A DNA stretch of 64,000 bases, taken from assembly GCA_022702705.1 (NCBI GenBank), contig CM040433.1, positions 19,104,682-19,168,681 of the forward strand, written 5' to 3'. This document shows positions 1-12,169 of the stretch, piece after piece. Position numbers and translations under genes: made by a program. Within the stretch, counting starts at the first letter, position 1, and every line of letters begins with the position of its first letter. The notes below the pieces were generated by a model. The model searched no databases. It worked only from the letters and a program-made list of their open reading frames with translations, and had not been told where the DNA came from. Source of the DNA: Papilionanthe hookeriana x Papilionanthe teres (taxonomy: Eukaryota > Streptophyta > Magnoliopsida > Asparagales > Orchidaceae).

Positions 1-440
1 TCAATCAGATGTTTTTCTGAATCCGATGCCACATAAAATAATCAAAATATGTGAAAAGTTTTACAAATAATTTACAGTAAGGAAAAGGCAAACAAAAAAA
101 TTTAATTAAAATATGAAATTATAAATTACACTAGAGGAAACTCTCAATTCAGGATTATTTTTCTAGACTTCAAAACTTACGGAGAGTAGTTAATATAATA
201 CATGCAAAAGCACCTCCCAAATTTCATTTGATTGTTCGAGAGGTTATTGAATAGAGAAAATGAGATTAATTCTTGATAAAATTTTATACTAAATTTAAGA
301 TGATTTGTTCCAACACGATGAATCATACCCTTCTTCATCAATGGAAATGTGCTTTAGACTTGACTCATGAAAAAACAAATTATATTTCAACATTATACAC
401 ACAAGAATCCTATTGTATATGCAACTCTTGGAAAGACTAA
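1..440. other. AT-rich sequence, no gene seen
   Basis: No coding frame, repeat or terminal motif could be recognised here. It borders the first of two gypsy fragments. Confidence 0.5.
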
Positions 441-2659
441 AGAAAAAGGTAGGTAAAAGATACAGTGTTAAACTTACAAGGGTATAGGCATAGTTCTATA
501 AGATGATTTTCTCCCTAGCTCAACACTACTCAAATCCCCACGTTAGAAGCACCGCACTGCACCTCAAACAAATGACTGAAGTCTAGTAAATTTAACACTA
601 GGGCTTGTGTCACCTACTCCTTCAGGGTTCTAAAACTAGACTGGGTTGCCTCTGTCCATTGGAACTTGTCTCCCTTCAAAAAAATATGTTAGCGAAGCTG
701 TAATGGGGTTGAAGCTCCTGATAAATTGCATGTTTAATGATTCTAACACCAAAAGCTCTCTCAGCTAGGTAAAAGATCGTGGGGGTGTCCAACTGACGAT
801 CGCCTCTATCTTCTTAGGGACCATCTGACTGTCGGCACGATGTAATGTAATATCAAAAATATACCTGCGTCGTCAGGAAGTGGCAGTAATTCGGGTGAGC
901 ATATAGCTTCTCTGACCCCAGAACCTCAAAAACCTACTTCAAATGTTGCAAGTACTCCCCCTCGAAACTGTTGTGGCAAAGATACTGTCGGCATAAATAA
1001 CCACGAACTTTGCGATTTAGGCTCAAAAAACCTGATTCATCTGCCTTGATAAGATGATAGGTGCATTGGGCAGTCCAACTGGCATGATGGTCCACTCATA
1101 CAACCTATCTCTAGTCTTAAGGGTGCTCTTTCATTCATCCCTCAACCTCATACAAATCTAATGATATTTGTTGCTGACATCAATCTTGCAAAAGTCTACA
1201 GCATCATGTAACTGATACAGTAGGTCGTCCAGGTGAGGGTTAGGGAACCGGTATTTGATGGTGATCTTATTGATAACTCGAGTATCGATGCTCATCTTCC
1301 ACGAGTCATCCTTCTTAGGCACCATCAGCATAGAGGCAGCGCATGTGTCGGTACTCGCTCTCATCAATCCCTTAGTAATGAAATCTTGTGTTTGCCTCTG
1401 CATCGTACTCCAATGGCCTCAATCTATATGCAAGCCTATTGGACAAGGCAACACTGATCCTGAGATGTAATCTATGGCATTTTGGATATCCCTAAGCAGT
1501 TGTAGACCCTCTAGCAGGCAATCGATCATCACCTTCTGGACTCGGCTAACAGTGGTTGAACCATCTCCAGTGCATTCATCTTCTCCTCAGTTCCCTCTAA
1601 GAAGAATAAGTTCAGTGCCACATGGGCCTCTCGAACATACTGCTGAAAAGTGGTAAGTGGGACCTCAGGCTTATCCCTGACAGATGTAGCTGCTGCTCCA
1701 AAATCTTTGATGGAAAAGAGAACGACATGATTCCCCTCCTTCATGAATGCATAAGTGTTAATGAATCCAACATGTTGCATCTTATGATCGATAACTATAG
1801 CCTCCACAACAAGATATGGTAGGCACCTGTGGGCACCACGTCACACCACACTTGGTCCTGTAGTTGATTCACAATGACAAACTTGATTAGGCACAACTAA
1901 TCCACTCGTATATCATTTACTATCTTCAACCACATTAGAAAAAATGGTTGGGCGTGTTTCTATGTAGTCGTATTCAACTTCTTTAGCATGAAAGTGGAGA
2001 CCACGTTCTCGCAGCAATATCCGTCAATAATGAGGCCAAATAATTTTCCGCTCACTGTACACTTAGCGCGAAAGATATTATGCCTCAACCATGAGTGGTA
2101 CCTCTACGGTTTCGTCTGCAGAACTCTTCGAACAACTAGCATTTCCACTTCATCTTCCCGGAGCTAATATTCCTTACCCCGATCCTCCATTGTTGCTTCA
2201 TCACTCATGTCCTTCATAACACCCAGCTCGAAGAATGACACCACTCAATTTGCCGAGCAAATAGAAGTAATGCGGCCATATTTGTGGCATCGAAAGCATT
2301 TTCAAGCTAGAACTGTAGCGAGTGTGATGCTCTTTTCATGCTTCCTATCACTCTGATTTGTCTTGTTAGTTCCTTGTCCAGTTCTTCCCACTCCTCCTGT
2401 GCTCTTGTTGAGGCCTCCAACTGTTTGGGGTTGTATGAATTGCTTGAGGCCATTGAGGAAAGGACATGGGTGAGTACACCATTGACCATAATAGTGAGAT
2501 TTGTGGAGGAGAGCCAGAAGAAAAGTTAAAACCCCTTCGTAGGATGACTTCAATGAAGAGGAGAATAGAAAATAACCTTTTAGAATTCAGTGTCAATGAA
2601 GACTGATAGAGAAAATGTCTGTTGGAGGACACAGAGATATGAGAATTAAAGTAGACCAA
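441..2659 (-). mobile_element. Decayed Ty3/gypsy pol fragment, copy 1
   Basis: Read on the minus strand, this segment runs from a gag-like zinc knuckle (around 2250-2310, C-x2-C pattern) through the linker between protease and reverse transcriptase (1529-1807), the N-terminal part of reverse transcriptase (1158-1403, with VPKKD and YRFPNP motifs) and into the start of RNase H (about 500-900). Stops and frameshifts break every domain. The catalytic Y-x-D-D box around 1000 reads YADS, so the second aspartate is lost. No LTR, primer site or integrase is visible. This is a dead internal fragment of a gypsy retrotransposon. Confidence 0.8.
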
Positions 2660-4885
2660 ACAAAAAGGTATGCAAAAGATACAATGTTAAACTTGCAGGG
2701 GTACAGGCATAGTTCTCTAGGGTTGCCTCCCTCGTTAAAGAATGCTAAAGGTGTCCTTCCTCGCTCAATACTACACCGATCCCAACGATAGAAGCGCCGC
2801 AATACACCTTAAACAACTAACTAAAGTTTGGTAAATTTAACACTGGGGCTTGTGTCACCTTCTCCCTTAGGGTTCTAAAACTGGACTAGGTTGCCTCTGT
2901 CGATTGGTTCTCTCCCTTCAAAATGATAGGTTAACGGAGTTGTAATTATACTGAAACTCATGATGAATCGCCTGTTGAATGACGCTAACCCCAAAAAAAT
3001 GTCTCTGTTCAGTAAAGGATTGTGGGGGTGTCCAACTGACGATCGCCTCTATATCCGCAGAGTTCATCTGAATGTCGGCGTCGGACATAATGTAACTCCA
3101 AAAATATACCTACATCGTTTGGAAGTGGCACTTATTCCGATGTACATATAGCTTCTCTGACCCCAAAAACTCGAAAACCTACCTCATATGTTACAAATTC
3201 TCCCCCTCGAAACTGTTGTGGCAAGGATATCACGAGGTAAATAACCACAAACTTCCCGATGTAGTCTTGAAAAACTTGATTCATCGGCTTTAATAAGATG
3301 CTAGGTGCATTGAGCGGTTCAAATTGCATGAAGGTCTACTCGTACAACCTATCTTTATTCTTAAAGGTGCTCTTTCGTTCATCCCCCGACCTCATTTTAA
3401 TCTAATGATATCCACTGCTCAGATTAATCCTGGAAAAAACTACGGCTCCATGTAACCGATACAGTAGGTCGTCCAAGTGAGGGGTTAGGGAACCGGTATT
3501 TGATGGTGACCTTGTTGATAACTCGACCATCGATGCACATCCTCCACGAGTTGTCCTTCTTAGGCACCATCAGTGCAGGGGCAGCACACGTGTCGGTGCT
3601 TGCTCTCATCAATCCCCTAGTAACGAGAGCTTGTGCTTGCCTCTGTATCATACTCCAATGGCCTCAATCTACATGCATGATTGTTCGGCAACACTAATCC
3701 TGAGAAAAGATCAATGGCATGATGGATATTTCAAAGAAATTGCAAACCCTCTAGCAGGTACTCGACCATCACCTTCTGGAACTCAGCTAACAGTGGTTGA
3801 ACCATCTCCAGTGGATTCATCTTCTCCTCAGCAATACCACGTGGGCTTCTCGAACATACTGCTGAAAAGTGGTAAGTGAGACCTCAGGCTTATCTCCGAC
3901 AGATGTAGCTGCTGCTCCAAAATCCTTGACGGAAAAGAGAACGATATGATTCCCCTCCTTCGTGAACGCGTAAGTGTTCGTGAATCCGTCATGTTGCATC
4001 TTACGATCGAATAACGACGGCCTCCACAACAAGATATGCCAAGCGTCTGTGGGCACCACATCACACCACACTTGTTCCTGTTGTTGATTCATGATGACAA
4101 ACTCGATTAAGCACAACTAATCCACTCGTATATCATTTACTTTCTTCAACCACATCAGAGAAAATGGTTGGGCGTGGTTCTATGTAGCCATATTCAACTT
4201 CTTCAGCATGAAAGCGAAGACCGCGTTCTCACAGCTTTCTCCATCAATAATGAGGCCAAATACTTTTCCTCTCACCGTACACCTGGTGCGGAAGATATTT
4301 TGCCTCAACAACAAGTAATCCCTCTACTGTTTTGTTTGCAGATTCTATGTACAACAAGCATTTCCACTTCATCACCCCAAAGCTAATATTCCTTACCCTG
4401 ATCCTCCGCTGCTACTTTATCACACACATCCTCCATTACACCTTGCTCGGAGAATGATACCACTCGGTTCGTCGGCCAGCTAGAGGCAATGTAGTCATAT
4501 TTGTGGCATTAAAAGCATTCTCAGGCTAGAACTGTACCGAGTGTGCTGCTCTTCTCAGGCTTCCTATCACTCGGATATGCCTTGTCAATTCCTTATCCAG
4601 TTCTTCCTACTCCTCCAGCTGTGCTCTTGTTGGAGCCTCCAACTGTTGGGGGTTGTCTAATTGCTCAAGGCCATTGAGGAAAGGACCATGGGTAAGGTCT
4701 CCATTGACCATAATAGTGAGATTTGTGGAGGAGAGCCAGAAGGAAAGTTAAACCCCTTTCGTAGGAATGATTTCAATGAAGAGGAGGATAGATCGTAACC
4801 TTTCAAAGTTCAATATCAATGGAGAATGAGAGAGAAATGTCTGTTGGAGGGTACAGAGATCTAAGAATTAATGGAGACCAACCAG
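2660..4885 (-). mobile_element. Decayed Ty3/gypsy pol fragment, copy 2
   Basis: This is a second copy of the preceding fragment, with the same gene content in the same order and strand: degraded zinc knuckle (about 4470-4530), protease-RT linker (3817-4116) and reverse transcriptase (3424-3651). The VPKKD and YRFPNP motifs are present. The catalytic box near 3260 is destroyed. Both copies begin and end at nearly the same points of the element. Confidence 0.8.
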
Positions 4886-5130
4886 ACTTTCACGAGAGGA
4901 TAAATCCAGATGATTTCCTTGAGTGAATGCACATAGTTGAACGCAATAGTTTTTGTATGTCTGACATGGAAAATTCCTGATCAAGATGACTAGGGTTGAA
5001 TAGGTCTGATAACAAAAGATCAAATGCAACCTTTTTGTGGAAGGTTATAACAAACATACACCAAAGTAGGAAAAAACAATAAACACTCAACACAAACAGC
5101 AACTGGGCACGAATCGAATGTTTAGTGTTG

Positions 5131-5171
5131 TGGTGATGGTGGTGGTGGTGGTGGTGGTGGTGGTGGGGGGG
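5131..5171. repeat. (GGT)n microsatellite
   Basis: An almost pure run of GGT trinucleotides ends in a G tract. On the minus strand it gives a run of histidine codons, which is not evidence of a protein. Confidence 0.9.
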
Positions 5172-5726
5172 GTGGAATAGTAGACATAGAGGGTCGGATG
5201 GTCGACCGATCATAAGGAGAGGGACAGCAGTAGTAGGAAAAGGTGACAGAGGGGTTGTTAGGAGGCTGGAGGGTGGCTAGCAGCTAAGAAGTGGCATGGG
5301 GCTGCAACAAGAGCGTTGCGACAGCATGGTGGAAGAATGGTGCCAGAGGAATCGTAGCTAGAAAAGGGCAGCAACAAGGCTTCGGAGGGCTAGATGTCGG
5401 TTGGACAACAGACCAACTGGAGGCAAAACAGTTCCGGTGGGGATGGCAATAGGTTAGTCAGCAGGTATGAAGGTTAGGAAAGCAGGGAAGGGAAGACAAA
5501 CACTACCTTAAAATGAGTTACAACTGAAACACCTCATCGCCTTCGGATACAACCCTAGAAGGGAAAACTTAGACGCCGACAACTATCCTGACAAAAAGCT
5601 TAATCAAAAGCTGACCTAAACACAAAAAAAATGACAAATATTAATAGATTAGCTAAGGGTGGACCCACTCAGTTAGGCGTAAAATCGCCCTAAAGAAAGA
5701 ATCGTACGGCCCCTCTCCTCCCTTAG
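5172..5726. other. G-rich non-coding stretch
   Basis: This purine-rich segment directly follows the gypsy fragments and could be the leader of the same element. No LTR end or coding frame was recognised. Confidence 0.3.
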
Positions 5727-5813
5727 CATGAACTAGTTCAAGAAACTGATTTGGCAGTTGTCGCTGTTGTTGCCGCATCCCGTGTCTTGCAAGAGAGACG
5801 CGCCCCTATCAAG
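5727..5813 (+). other. Exon-like 87-bp segment, unassigned
   Basis: A pyrimidine tract ending in ccttag is followed by 29 open codons (start HELVQETD, end RRAPIK) and a strong donor aag|gtatgt. The length is a multiple of three. I do not recognise the protein and saw no partner exons. It could be a chance match or a relic of a gene broken by transposons. Confidence 0.2.
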
Positions 5814-7732
5814 GTATGTAGCCAAATGTGAAACTTGTCAAGTGGTAAAAATTAAATAGCGGAAGCCCATGAAATAATGTAGTCATTACCAATATCAAGG
5901 TTAAAATAAAAAGATATTAGCAATGGATTTCATAATAAGATTTTCCAAATTAAGGCAAGGACATGATTATATTTCGGTTATAATTGAAAAATTAACAAAG
6001 TAAAACCAATTTCAACCTATTAAGTTAACTAAATGAGTTGAGAAATTTGCAAAACTATTTATGAAAAAATTATCACACTTCATAAAATTCTTAAAGTAAC
6101 TATATTAAACAGAGACGACATCTGCACATCCAATTTGTACAAATATTTTCATGAAAATTTGGACAGTAATTATTTATTCATATAACATTTCATCAACAAT
6201 AAATGGTTAGTTACAAAAAACTATTCAGATGTTAGAAAATATAGTTAGGCTATATGTATTGAATTTTGGAGGTAACTAAGAGAATCAAGTTCAAGTAATA
6301 GAATTCTCTTATAGCAAACTTTAACAATCTAATATAAAATGGAACATTCTGACACACTTTATGGCAGGAAATGCGAAACCTTTTTTAAGTTGGGTTAAAA
6401 TCGGAGATAGATAATAAGCAGCTTAGAATCATCAACATAAATATTATGACTGTAAACATAGAATGATAGAATTTGTAATCTGCGAATCTACGTTCCTAAA
6501 GGTCCAACCCACAAAAAAGTTATCCAGATTTGGCCCAAAAAAAAAAAAGAAATTAAAACTTACATATACAGGATCATTTGAAATAATCAAAAGAATTGAT
6601 AAAATTAAACATAGATTAGCATCACCAGTAAATGTGTCTGATAGACACAAAAGTTATCCAGATTTGGCCCCAAAAAAAAAAAGACGTTCAAACCAAGATA
6701 TACTGGTCATCTGAAATAATCCAAAAAATTGGTAAAATTACACAGATTAGCATCACCAGTTAATGTTTCTGATGGACATAACTATTCCATACGTCAACGT
6801 ACGAAGAAAATTGAATTTTAATGTTAAAAAACTGAGAAATAAATAGATGTCTAATATATAGAGAAATTGTAAGATATAATAGAAAAAGAAGAAACCTGTG
6901 AAAAAGAACACATAATGGGACATAAAATTCACATACACAAACACAACTGAATTATTATGCTTAAGTTATATTTAACAATATCATTCGTGGATTAAAGTAC
7001 AAGTCACCAAAAGCAAATGCAATATTCCAGTTTCACCAAACTCTAAGTGTAATTATTAAGGATATAACAGTACATTCAATTACATAATCATATACATACT
7101 AAGAAATATTACAATAAACGCATATTTTTCTCATTCACGTATTCCCTTGTTCTCACCCTCACACGTAGATGTTATCATACTACTCCAGACAACTGTGATT
7201 TTAGATCACTAACTGCTGTACTGACGAGAGAATATTAACCAAGGGAGAGTAGTCATCTTTACACCTCAAATAATCATGTAAATTAGATCATGAAATATTG
7301 TGCTGATGGAACAATATCGATCAAGGATGTGTTAGGTTATATTTTGACGATATTCCTAAGATAGATGTGAATGTTAAAAGTATGATGTATAATAAAATTA
7401 AAGGATTAAAACATGAATAATAAAGTTAAAATTAATGCATATTGAATTTTAAGTTTTTTCATTAAATAAATGTCATTGACATATACATTAGATTCTTATA
7501 AGATTTTTTTTATAGTGAAATATGAAAGATCGGCATACATATTGCTTTCTTTTCCATGGGTTATTGTAGTCTACAAGTGTGATTATTTCATTGAGTTATC
7601 TTAGATAACTCATTATTTTATTTTAATAATTTTTACAGGTTTAAGCTTTTGAATAAGATCTGTACTAGAAAAAATATTTAACAGAAGGAGATGATAGAAA
7701 CACGAAAGATAACTTTTTATTTGAATTTAATT
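5814..7732. other. AT-rich intergenic or intron sequence
   Basis: No gene or element was recognised, apart from one local duplication at 6511-6783. I looked on the minus strand for the missing C-lobe exons of the kinase gene and found none. Confidence 0.5.
6511..6783. repeat. Tandem duplication, about 132-bp unit
   Basis: The phrases agttatccagatttggccc (6519 and 6652) and agattagcatcaccagt (about 6613 and 6744) recur at a spacing of 131-133 bp. An A-rich tract lies after the first phrase in both copies. Confidence 0.7.
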
Positions 7733-7737
7733 GCTTC

Positions 7738-8008
7738 TGTTGATTTTCATAATTCGGTGGAATTATTTTATTGATATGAAATGCTGGTGTAAATACTCTT
7801 ACATGAATCCTAGAATAGGAAAACAATAAAAAGGAATAACATGAAAGGAAAAATATAACACATATATCTCTAATTAATTAATTCATTATAATTACTTGCA
7901 GATAAAGGAAATGACATAAAATAGAAAAGCCTAAAATATGAAAGGAAATAAATCTAATCCTCGTAATTTTTAACGAGAATAAATTATTTCTTAATATAAC
8001 TTCTAACA
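7738..8008 (-). repeat. 3' LTR of element A
   Basis: The LTR begins TGTTAGAAG and ends GAAAATCAACA on the minus strand. It matches 10231-10567 closely; the 5' copy is longer through a duplicated aaataaattcaatc block. Confidence 0.85.
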
Positions 8009-8017
8009 CTCCCCCTC
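8009..8017 (-). promoter_or_regulatory. Polypurine tract of element A
   Basis: GAGGGGGAG directly precedes the 3' LTR on the minus strand. It would prime plus-strand DNA synthesis. The same tract, with one change, precedes the 3' LTR of element B. Confidence 0.8.
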
Positions 8018-8589
8018 AAGTTGAAACATACTCGAAAATCATGTTCAACTTGGATTTGAAAATATCAAAAATGGGCAAGAAAATTTCTTTGTGAGGTAGA
8101 ACTTGAAGTCTTCATCCCGTACTTGGTAATCAACCTCAAGAGTATTTAGAGATATTTTTAATTGAGTGTGGTTATCTTTGATTACAGTTTCTGCAGTGTC
8201 TGTAGGTAGGCACTGTAATGTCTGTAGGTAGGCATTGCAGTGCCTGCAGGTAGGCGGAAGGCTTCTACAGGAAATTTTGCATGAGAGTTTGCAAGAAAGT
8301 AGACAACCTACAGAAAAAACTGACTTCTAGTTGACTGCGGTTGTCTTTGACTGCAGCTTCTACAGTCTCTGTAGGTAAGCGGAAGGCTTCTACAGATAAT
8401 CATGTAGAGAAGTTTGCAGAGAAGCTGACAACCTAAAAAAAAATGTTGCACGGTATAGCCTGCAGGTAAGAAAAAGTAATAGCACCTGCAGGGAAAGATT
8501 TTCCTAAGAGATATGGCTTGCAGAAAACGGAAGAACACCTGCAGGGAATGTTGTAGGTTATGGCCAGGGGTATGGCTTAAGGGCTTGTA

Positions 8590-8885
8590 GTAAGAAAAAA
8601 CTTCAAAGGTCCTTCTGTAGGAAAAGACTCCGAAGGAGAGCCAGTTGCAGGAAAAACCTCCGAAGGAGAAGGCTCCATAGAGCCTGCTGCAGGAAAAATG
8701 CTCCGGAGGAGGGCCTGCTGAAGGAAAATACTTTAAAGGAGGGCTTGATACATGAAAAAACTCTGGAGGGTCTATTGCAGGAGAAAACACCAGAGGGCCT
8801 GGTATAGGAGAAAACTCTGGAGGAGGGAATGTTGTAGAAGAAACTCCAGAGGAGGGCTTACTGCATGAAAAAGCCTATGACGGCA
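8590..8885. repeat. Minisatellite in element A
   Basis: Imperfect units of about 28-32 bp follow the pattern gcctgctgcaggaaaa then ctccggaggaggg. A longer array of the same type lies at the matching place in element B (20760-21445). Open frames through it are by-products of the repeat. Confidence 0.8.
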
Positions 8886-9640
8886 AAGGAGGTTAGAGGA
8901 AGTGAATCAATGTTTTCATTAGAAGGACCAATAATGTAATCCTCAATCGGTGTATCTACTCCAACACTTAGACCTTCCACAAGATAGCTAGCTCTCTCGA
9001 TACATCTTCCATTTCACGAAGCCATTGCAGAACCCTCTTCGCATTTAACATCCTCCCTTTGCTAACAAGCCACCTCGGAGACCCAGACAGGAAGAATATT
9101 GTTAATGCTAAATATATCAAAGATGGGATGGAGTGAAACCCAAGCATCACTCTCCAGTTAGGATTCTCCATAAGAGACATTACAAACACCATACAATGTG
9201 ACATAAACATTCCCCCTGAGCCACAGAGTTATCTCTGGTGGGGATGTGGAAATATACACAGGAATAAGGGTAACAGCCAAGCCAACTCCAAACCATCAAT
9301 GAGCCTCGCAAGGAGTAAGATGTAAACATTTGGAGACCACAGCATCATCAATCCACTAATAAAATAAAATACTAATGACAAGATAACCATGGGGCACCTG
9401 CCACACCAATATGAAATATGTCCTGAGCATGTAGTAATTATTGTAGCACCAAAAAGTGACAGCCACAATTAATCCTTTAACAGTAGGCTCTGTCCATAAT
9501 TTAAATTCCCTTTTAATGTAAATAACAGATCCTGCAGTTGTAGCATTGTCCCAACCCTGCAACAAGTTTCCAATAAGGTTGATATGACAATAAAAACAAC
9601 CTCGTCCATCTCTCCAGCAAGGAACATAAACGATTATTAA
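8886..9640 (-). pseudogene. Captured tonoplast monosaccharide transporter fragment (TMT/TST type)
   Basis: The minus strand encodes the N-terminal part of a tonoplast proton/sugar antiporter of the major facilitator superfamily. In order one sees the start region, LLQGWDNAT (about 9560), the TIITTCSG and LMMLWSPNVY helices, the family signature SPRWLVSKGRM (about 9075) and the beginning of the central loop, TPIEDYIIGP (about 8950). At least four frameshifts occur, near 9600, 9445, 9300 and 8975, and a short block between PPEI and GGMF is missing. The C-terminal half of the transporter is absent. Running through these conserved parts without an obvious intron suggests capture of an mRNA, but the parental exon limits were not checked. 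It cannot make a transporter. Confidence 0.85.
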
Positions 9641-10217
9641 CAGAATAGAACTTTCGTCGATGGGAATTCAAATAAAAGTATTTCCATTCAATTGACTGAA
9701 GAATCAAAAACAGAAAGCACCGCCATCACAACAAATAAACCCATGTAAGCCAGCCAAATAGACCAAGAAAGCTAAATCAGAATCCAACACTTAAAATCTC
9801 TTTCTCCCCTGCCCAAAGCCGCCACTCAAGCAGCAAAATACATTCAACAAGGGTCAGGTAGATCTCACGGGAGAACGGTCCCTGCAGAAAAAAGTGCTGG
9901 CTGGTAGGAGGGAGACTATCAGCTGAAAAAAAAAAACTACAAGGGAAGGAGCAAGCGGTGAGAGAGGATGTACGAGGGAGGAAAGGCTGCAAAATGGAAT
10001 TCCTGCAAGAAGAGGAAGTCTCCCACGGAAAAACTGAAAAGAGAAGGCAAAGAAAGGGCCTGCTGCACGGCAAAGATTGTCAGCTGCAGAAAATAATAAG
10101 TTGTTGGCGGAAAAACTGAAAAGAGAGGGCGGAGGAAGAGCCTGCAGCATGGCAAAGATTACTGGCTTTAGGGAATATGAAGTTTACAGCGGAAGGAGAC
10201 ACGAGGGTTTGTTTCAA

Positions 10218-10230
10218 GGCTCTGATACCA
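10218..10230 (-). promoter_or_regulatory. Primer-binding site of element A
   Basis: TGGTATCAGAGCC on the minus strand follows the 5' LTR without a gap. It is complementary to the 3' end of plant initiator methionine tRNA and sets the strand of the element. Confidence 0.9.
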
Positions 10231-10567
10231 TATTGATTTTCATAATTCAGCAAAATTATTCTATTCATATGAAAAAAAAAGGCTATAAGCACCCTTGCAT
10301 GAATCCTAGAATAGGAAAGATAAGAAAAAGGAAATAAAATGAAAGAAAAGATATAACACCTATATCTCTAATTAATTAATCCTTAATAATTACTTGGAGA
10401 TTAAAAAAATAATATAAAATAGTAAAGCCTAAAATAGGAAAGGAAATAAATTCAATCAAAGGAAATAAATCTAAAATAGTAAAGGAAATTAATTCAATCC
10501 AAGAAAATAAATCTAATCCTCATAAATTTTAACAATAATAAACTAATTCCTAATATAACTTCTAACC
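10231..10567 (-). repeat. 5' LTR of element A
   Basis: Homologous to 7738-8008. The terminal TG/CA dinucleotides have decayed (a TA at 10231-10232 and a C at 10567), which agrees with an old insertion. Confidence 0.85.
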
Positions 10568-10572
10568 GTTTC

Positions 10573-11687
10573 TTTAGTAGCTTATTTAATTACTATATGG
10601 ATATTAAAATGTTAGTGATAGAAATATAAAAATAAAAAATTTAATTTCACCATCCGAGCGTTTGTTCCCACCTTGGTTAATTCTAAGTCTTGAGCTAGAT
10701 CATCACAGCTTCATTGAGCTTTATGATGTAGAATTCGAGCTAGATTTTAATATAATGATATGTGATGTGGTCGCTATAGTCCACTATTTTGATGGCCAAT
10801 CAATCTAGGCACCCATACATGACACTATAAGATAATATATTGTGTCGAGAAATAAATAAAACAAGCAAATAAATGTTGTCCTAAGATTTTTCTATTATGT
10901 TGACACATGTAAACATGACTAATAACACGTTATGATTGTGACCTTTAACATCTCTTTTAATTCTTTTTTAGCAACATAACCTTGCCTATTATTAAGTCCT
11001 ACTATTATTCAAACAATTTTACTTTATAATGAATTTGTATAATGCACCAGACTGGTCTATGATTGTGTTTTTAAAACTCGTCTCTAATTCATTTTTACCA
11101 TACCATGTTATTTCGTCTCCTTAAACAATTGAATTATGTTTTAGAGTTACTTATCTTATTGATCGTTATATCTCAGATATTAAATTTGACAATTATTTTC
11201 GATAAAGTGAAAGATAAGAATGAACCTGAGTGAAGAACATATTCTGAATCAACATTCCAATATTTTGATGCTTAGTTCTGATATAAGGTATGAAGCATAA
11301 TCATGTAATATACATTGTGAAAGTTGATATTAGGCATATGGACTTGAAAGATGTTTATTAGAAACCTGTAAGAGAATGAATGGAAATTTTTAAATGTATT
11401 CGTGCACAATTTTAATGTGTATAATCATATTGGATCTTTTTGAGTTAGGAATTATAAAATATGATATGTTCAGACGGTTCAAATGATTTAGTCAATAACT
11501 AGCACTATTTTGGTAGGTAGATTTCTAGAATGGGTGATAATAGATTCAATTATCTAAGTTAAACCACCTCAATTACATCTTATGCTCATTCGAAAAGGTG
11601 TTATTGTGGGGATCATAGAGTTGATGTATAAACATCAATTTTATGATTACTGTATTACCTTCATATCTTTCAATGGATTTTTAAAAG
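10573..11687. other. AT-rich intron or intergenic sequence
   Basis: No gene, terminal repeat or exon could be supported between element A and the LINE. Confidence 0.5.
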
Positions 11688-11705
11688 TTGATACAGCAAA
11701 TCAAG

Positions 11706-12017
11706 ATGGTGGTGAGACCTTCAATGCTCTATACTGCTGAATGTTGGCCTTTAAAAGAAAAGCATAATGTTAAGTTAAGTGTTGCCGAGATGAGAGTGAT
11801 TAGGTGGATGAGTGGCTTTACAGTTAGAGATAAAATGCGAAATGAATATATCCGTAATAGGGTTGGTGTTGCACCAGTGACGGATAAAATTAGAGAGAGT
11901 CGTCTTAGATGGTTTGGTCACATTAAACGTCGACCACCTGATGATCCGATTAGGAGAGTAGATGTTTTAAATACAACTTATGTTAAGAAAGGCAGAGGTA
12001 GACCTAGGAAAACTTGA
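11706..12017 (+). pseudogene. LINE reverse transcriptase, C-terminal fragment
   Basis: About 100 codons of the C-terminal region of a plant L1 ORF2 protein remain open. Recognisable words are CWPLK, MRVIRWMSG, GVAPVTDKIRES, RLRWFGHIKRRP and GRGRPRKT. The frame ends where a Trp codon of the family reads TGA. Endonuclease and catalytic polymerase motifs are absent, so the copy is inert. Confidence 0.88.
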
Positions 12018-12136
12018 GCTTATTGCATAAAAAATGATCTTAATTTATTAGAATTAAACGAAAAATTTGACACTAAATAGGACGCAATGGAGAAAAAGGA
12101 TTCATGTAGCCGACCCCACTTAGTGGGATTAAGGCT

Positions 12137-12166
<30 letters not shown>
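11706..12166 (+). mobile_element. 5'-truncated L1-type LINE
   Basis: Only the 3' end of an L1-type LINE is present: the last part of the reverse-transcriptase ORF, a short 3' UTR with the phrase ccccacttagtgggattaag, and a (TTG)n tail. Perfect 18-bp duplications, ttgatacagcaaatcaag, flank it at 11688-11705 and 12167-12184. That is the hallmark of target-primed reverse transcription, and the lack of changes points to a fairly recent insertion. Confidence 0.92.
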
Positions 12167-12168
<2 letters not shown>

Positions 12169-12169
12169 G
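12138..12169 (+). repeat. (TTG)n tail of the LINE
   Basis: A pure trinucleotide run forms the 3' tail of the LINE and merges into the TTG that begins the target duplication. Confidence 0.9.

Larger units (their letters stand above)
441..4885 (-). repeat. Head-to-tail duplication of a 2.2-kb gypsy fragment
   Basis: The units start at about 441 and 2660 with the shared phrase gatacartgttaaacttrcarg and end at about 2659 and 4885 with gtctgttggagg. The period is about 2.2 kb. Many substitutions separate the copies, so the duplication is old. Confidence 0.75.
7738..10567 (-). mobile_element. Element A: non-autonomous LTR retrotransposon with captured sugar transporter
   Basis: This element reads on the minus strand. 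The 5' LTR is at 10231-10567 and the 3' LTR at 7738-8008. A primer-binding site TGGTATCAGAGCC matches initiator-Met tRNA, and the polypurine tract is GAGGGGGAG. The 5-bp flanks gcttc (7733-7737) and gtttc (10568-10572) fit an aged target duplication. It has no gag or pol. Inside are a broken tonoplast sugar transporter fragment and a minisatellite. The LTRs, 3' region and minisatellite are shared with element B at 13816-23255, so the two belong to one family that moved with proteins supplied from elsewhere. The copia-type primer site suggests, but does not prove, a copia helper. Confidence 0.85.

Noticed and set aside
4890..5213. Minus-strand frame with a run of about twelve histidines
   Set aside because: The histidines come from the (GGT)n microsatellite; the rest has no protein-like features.
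8308..8790. 160-codon minus-strand frame, the longest in element A
   Set aside because: It runs through the minisatellite and shows repeat-derived Ser/Pro/Phe words; the homologous array in B gives a different frame.
8590..8885. Regular repeats that might suggest a CRISPR array
   Set aside because: Units are imperfect and adjoin without unique spacers of constant length, and the context is a plant retroelement. It is a minisatellite; the same holds for 20760-21445.
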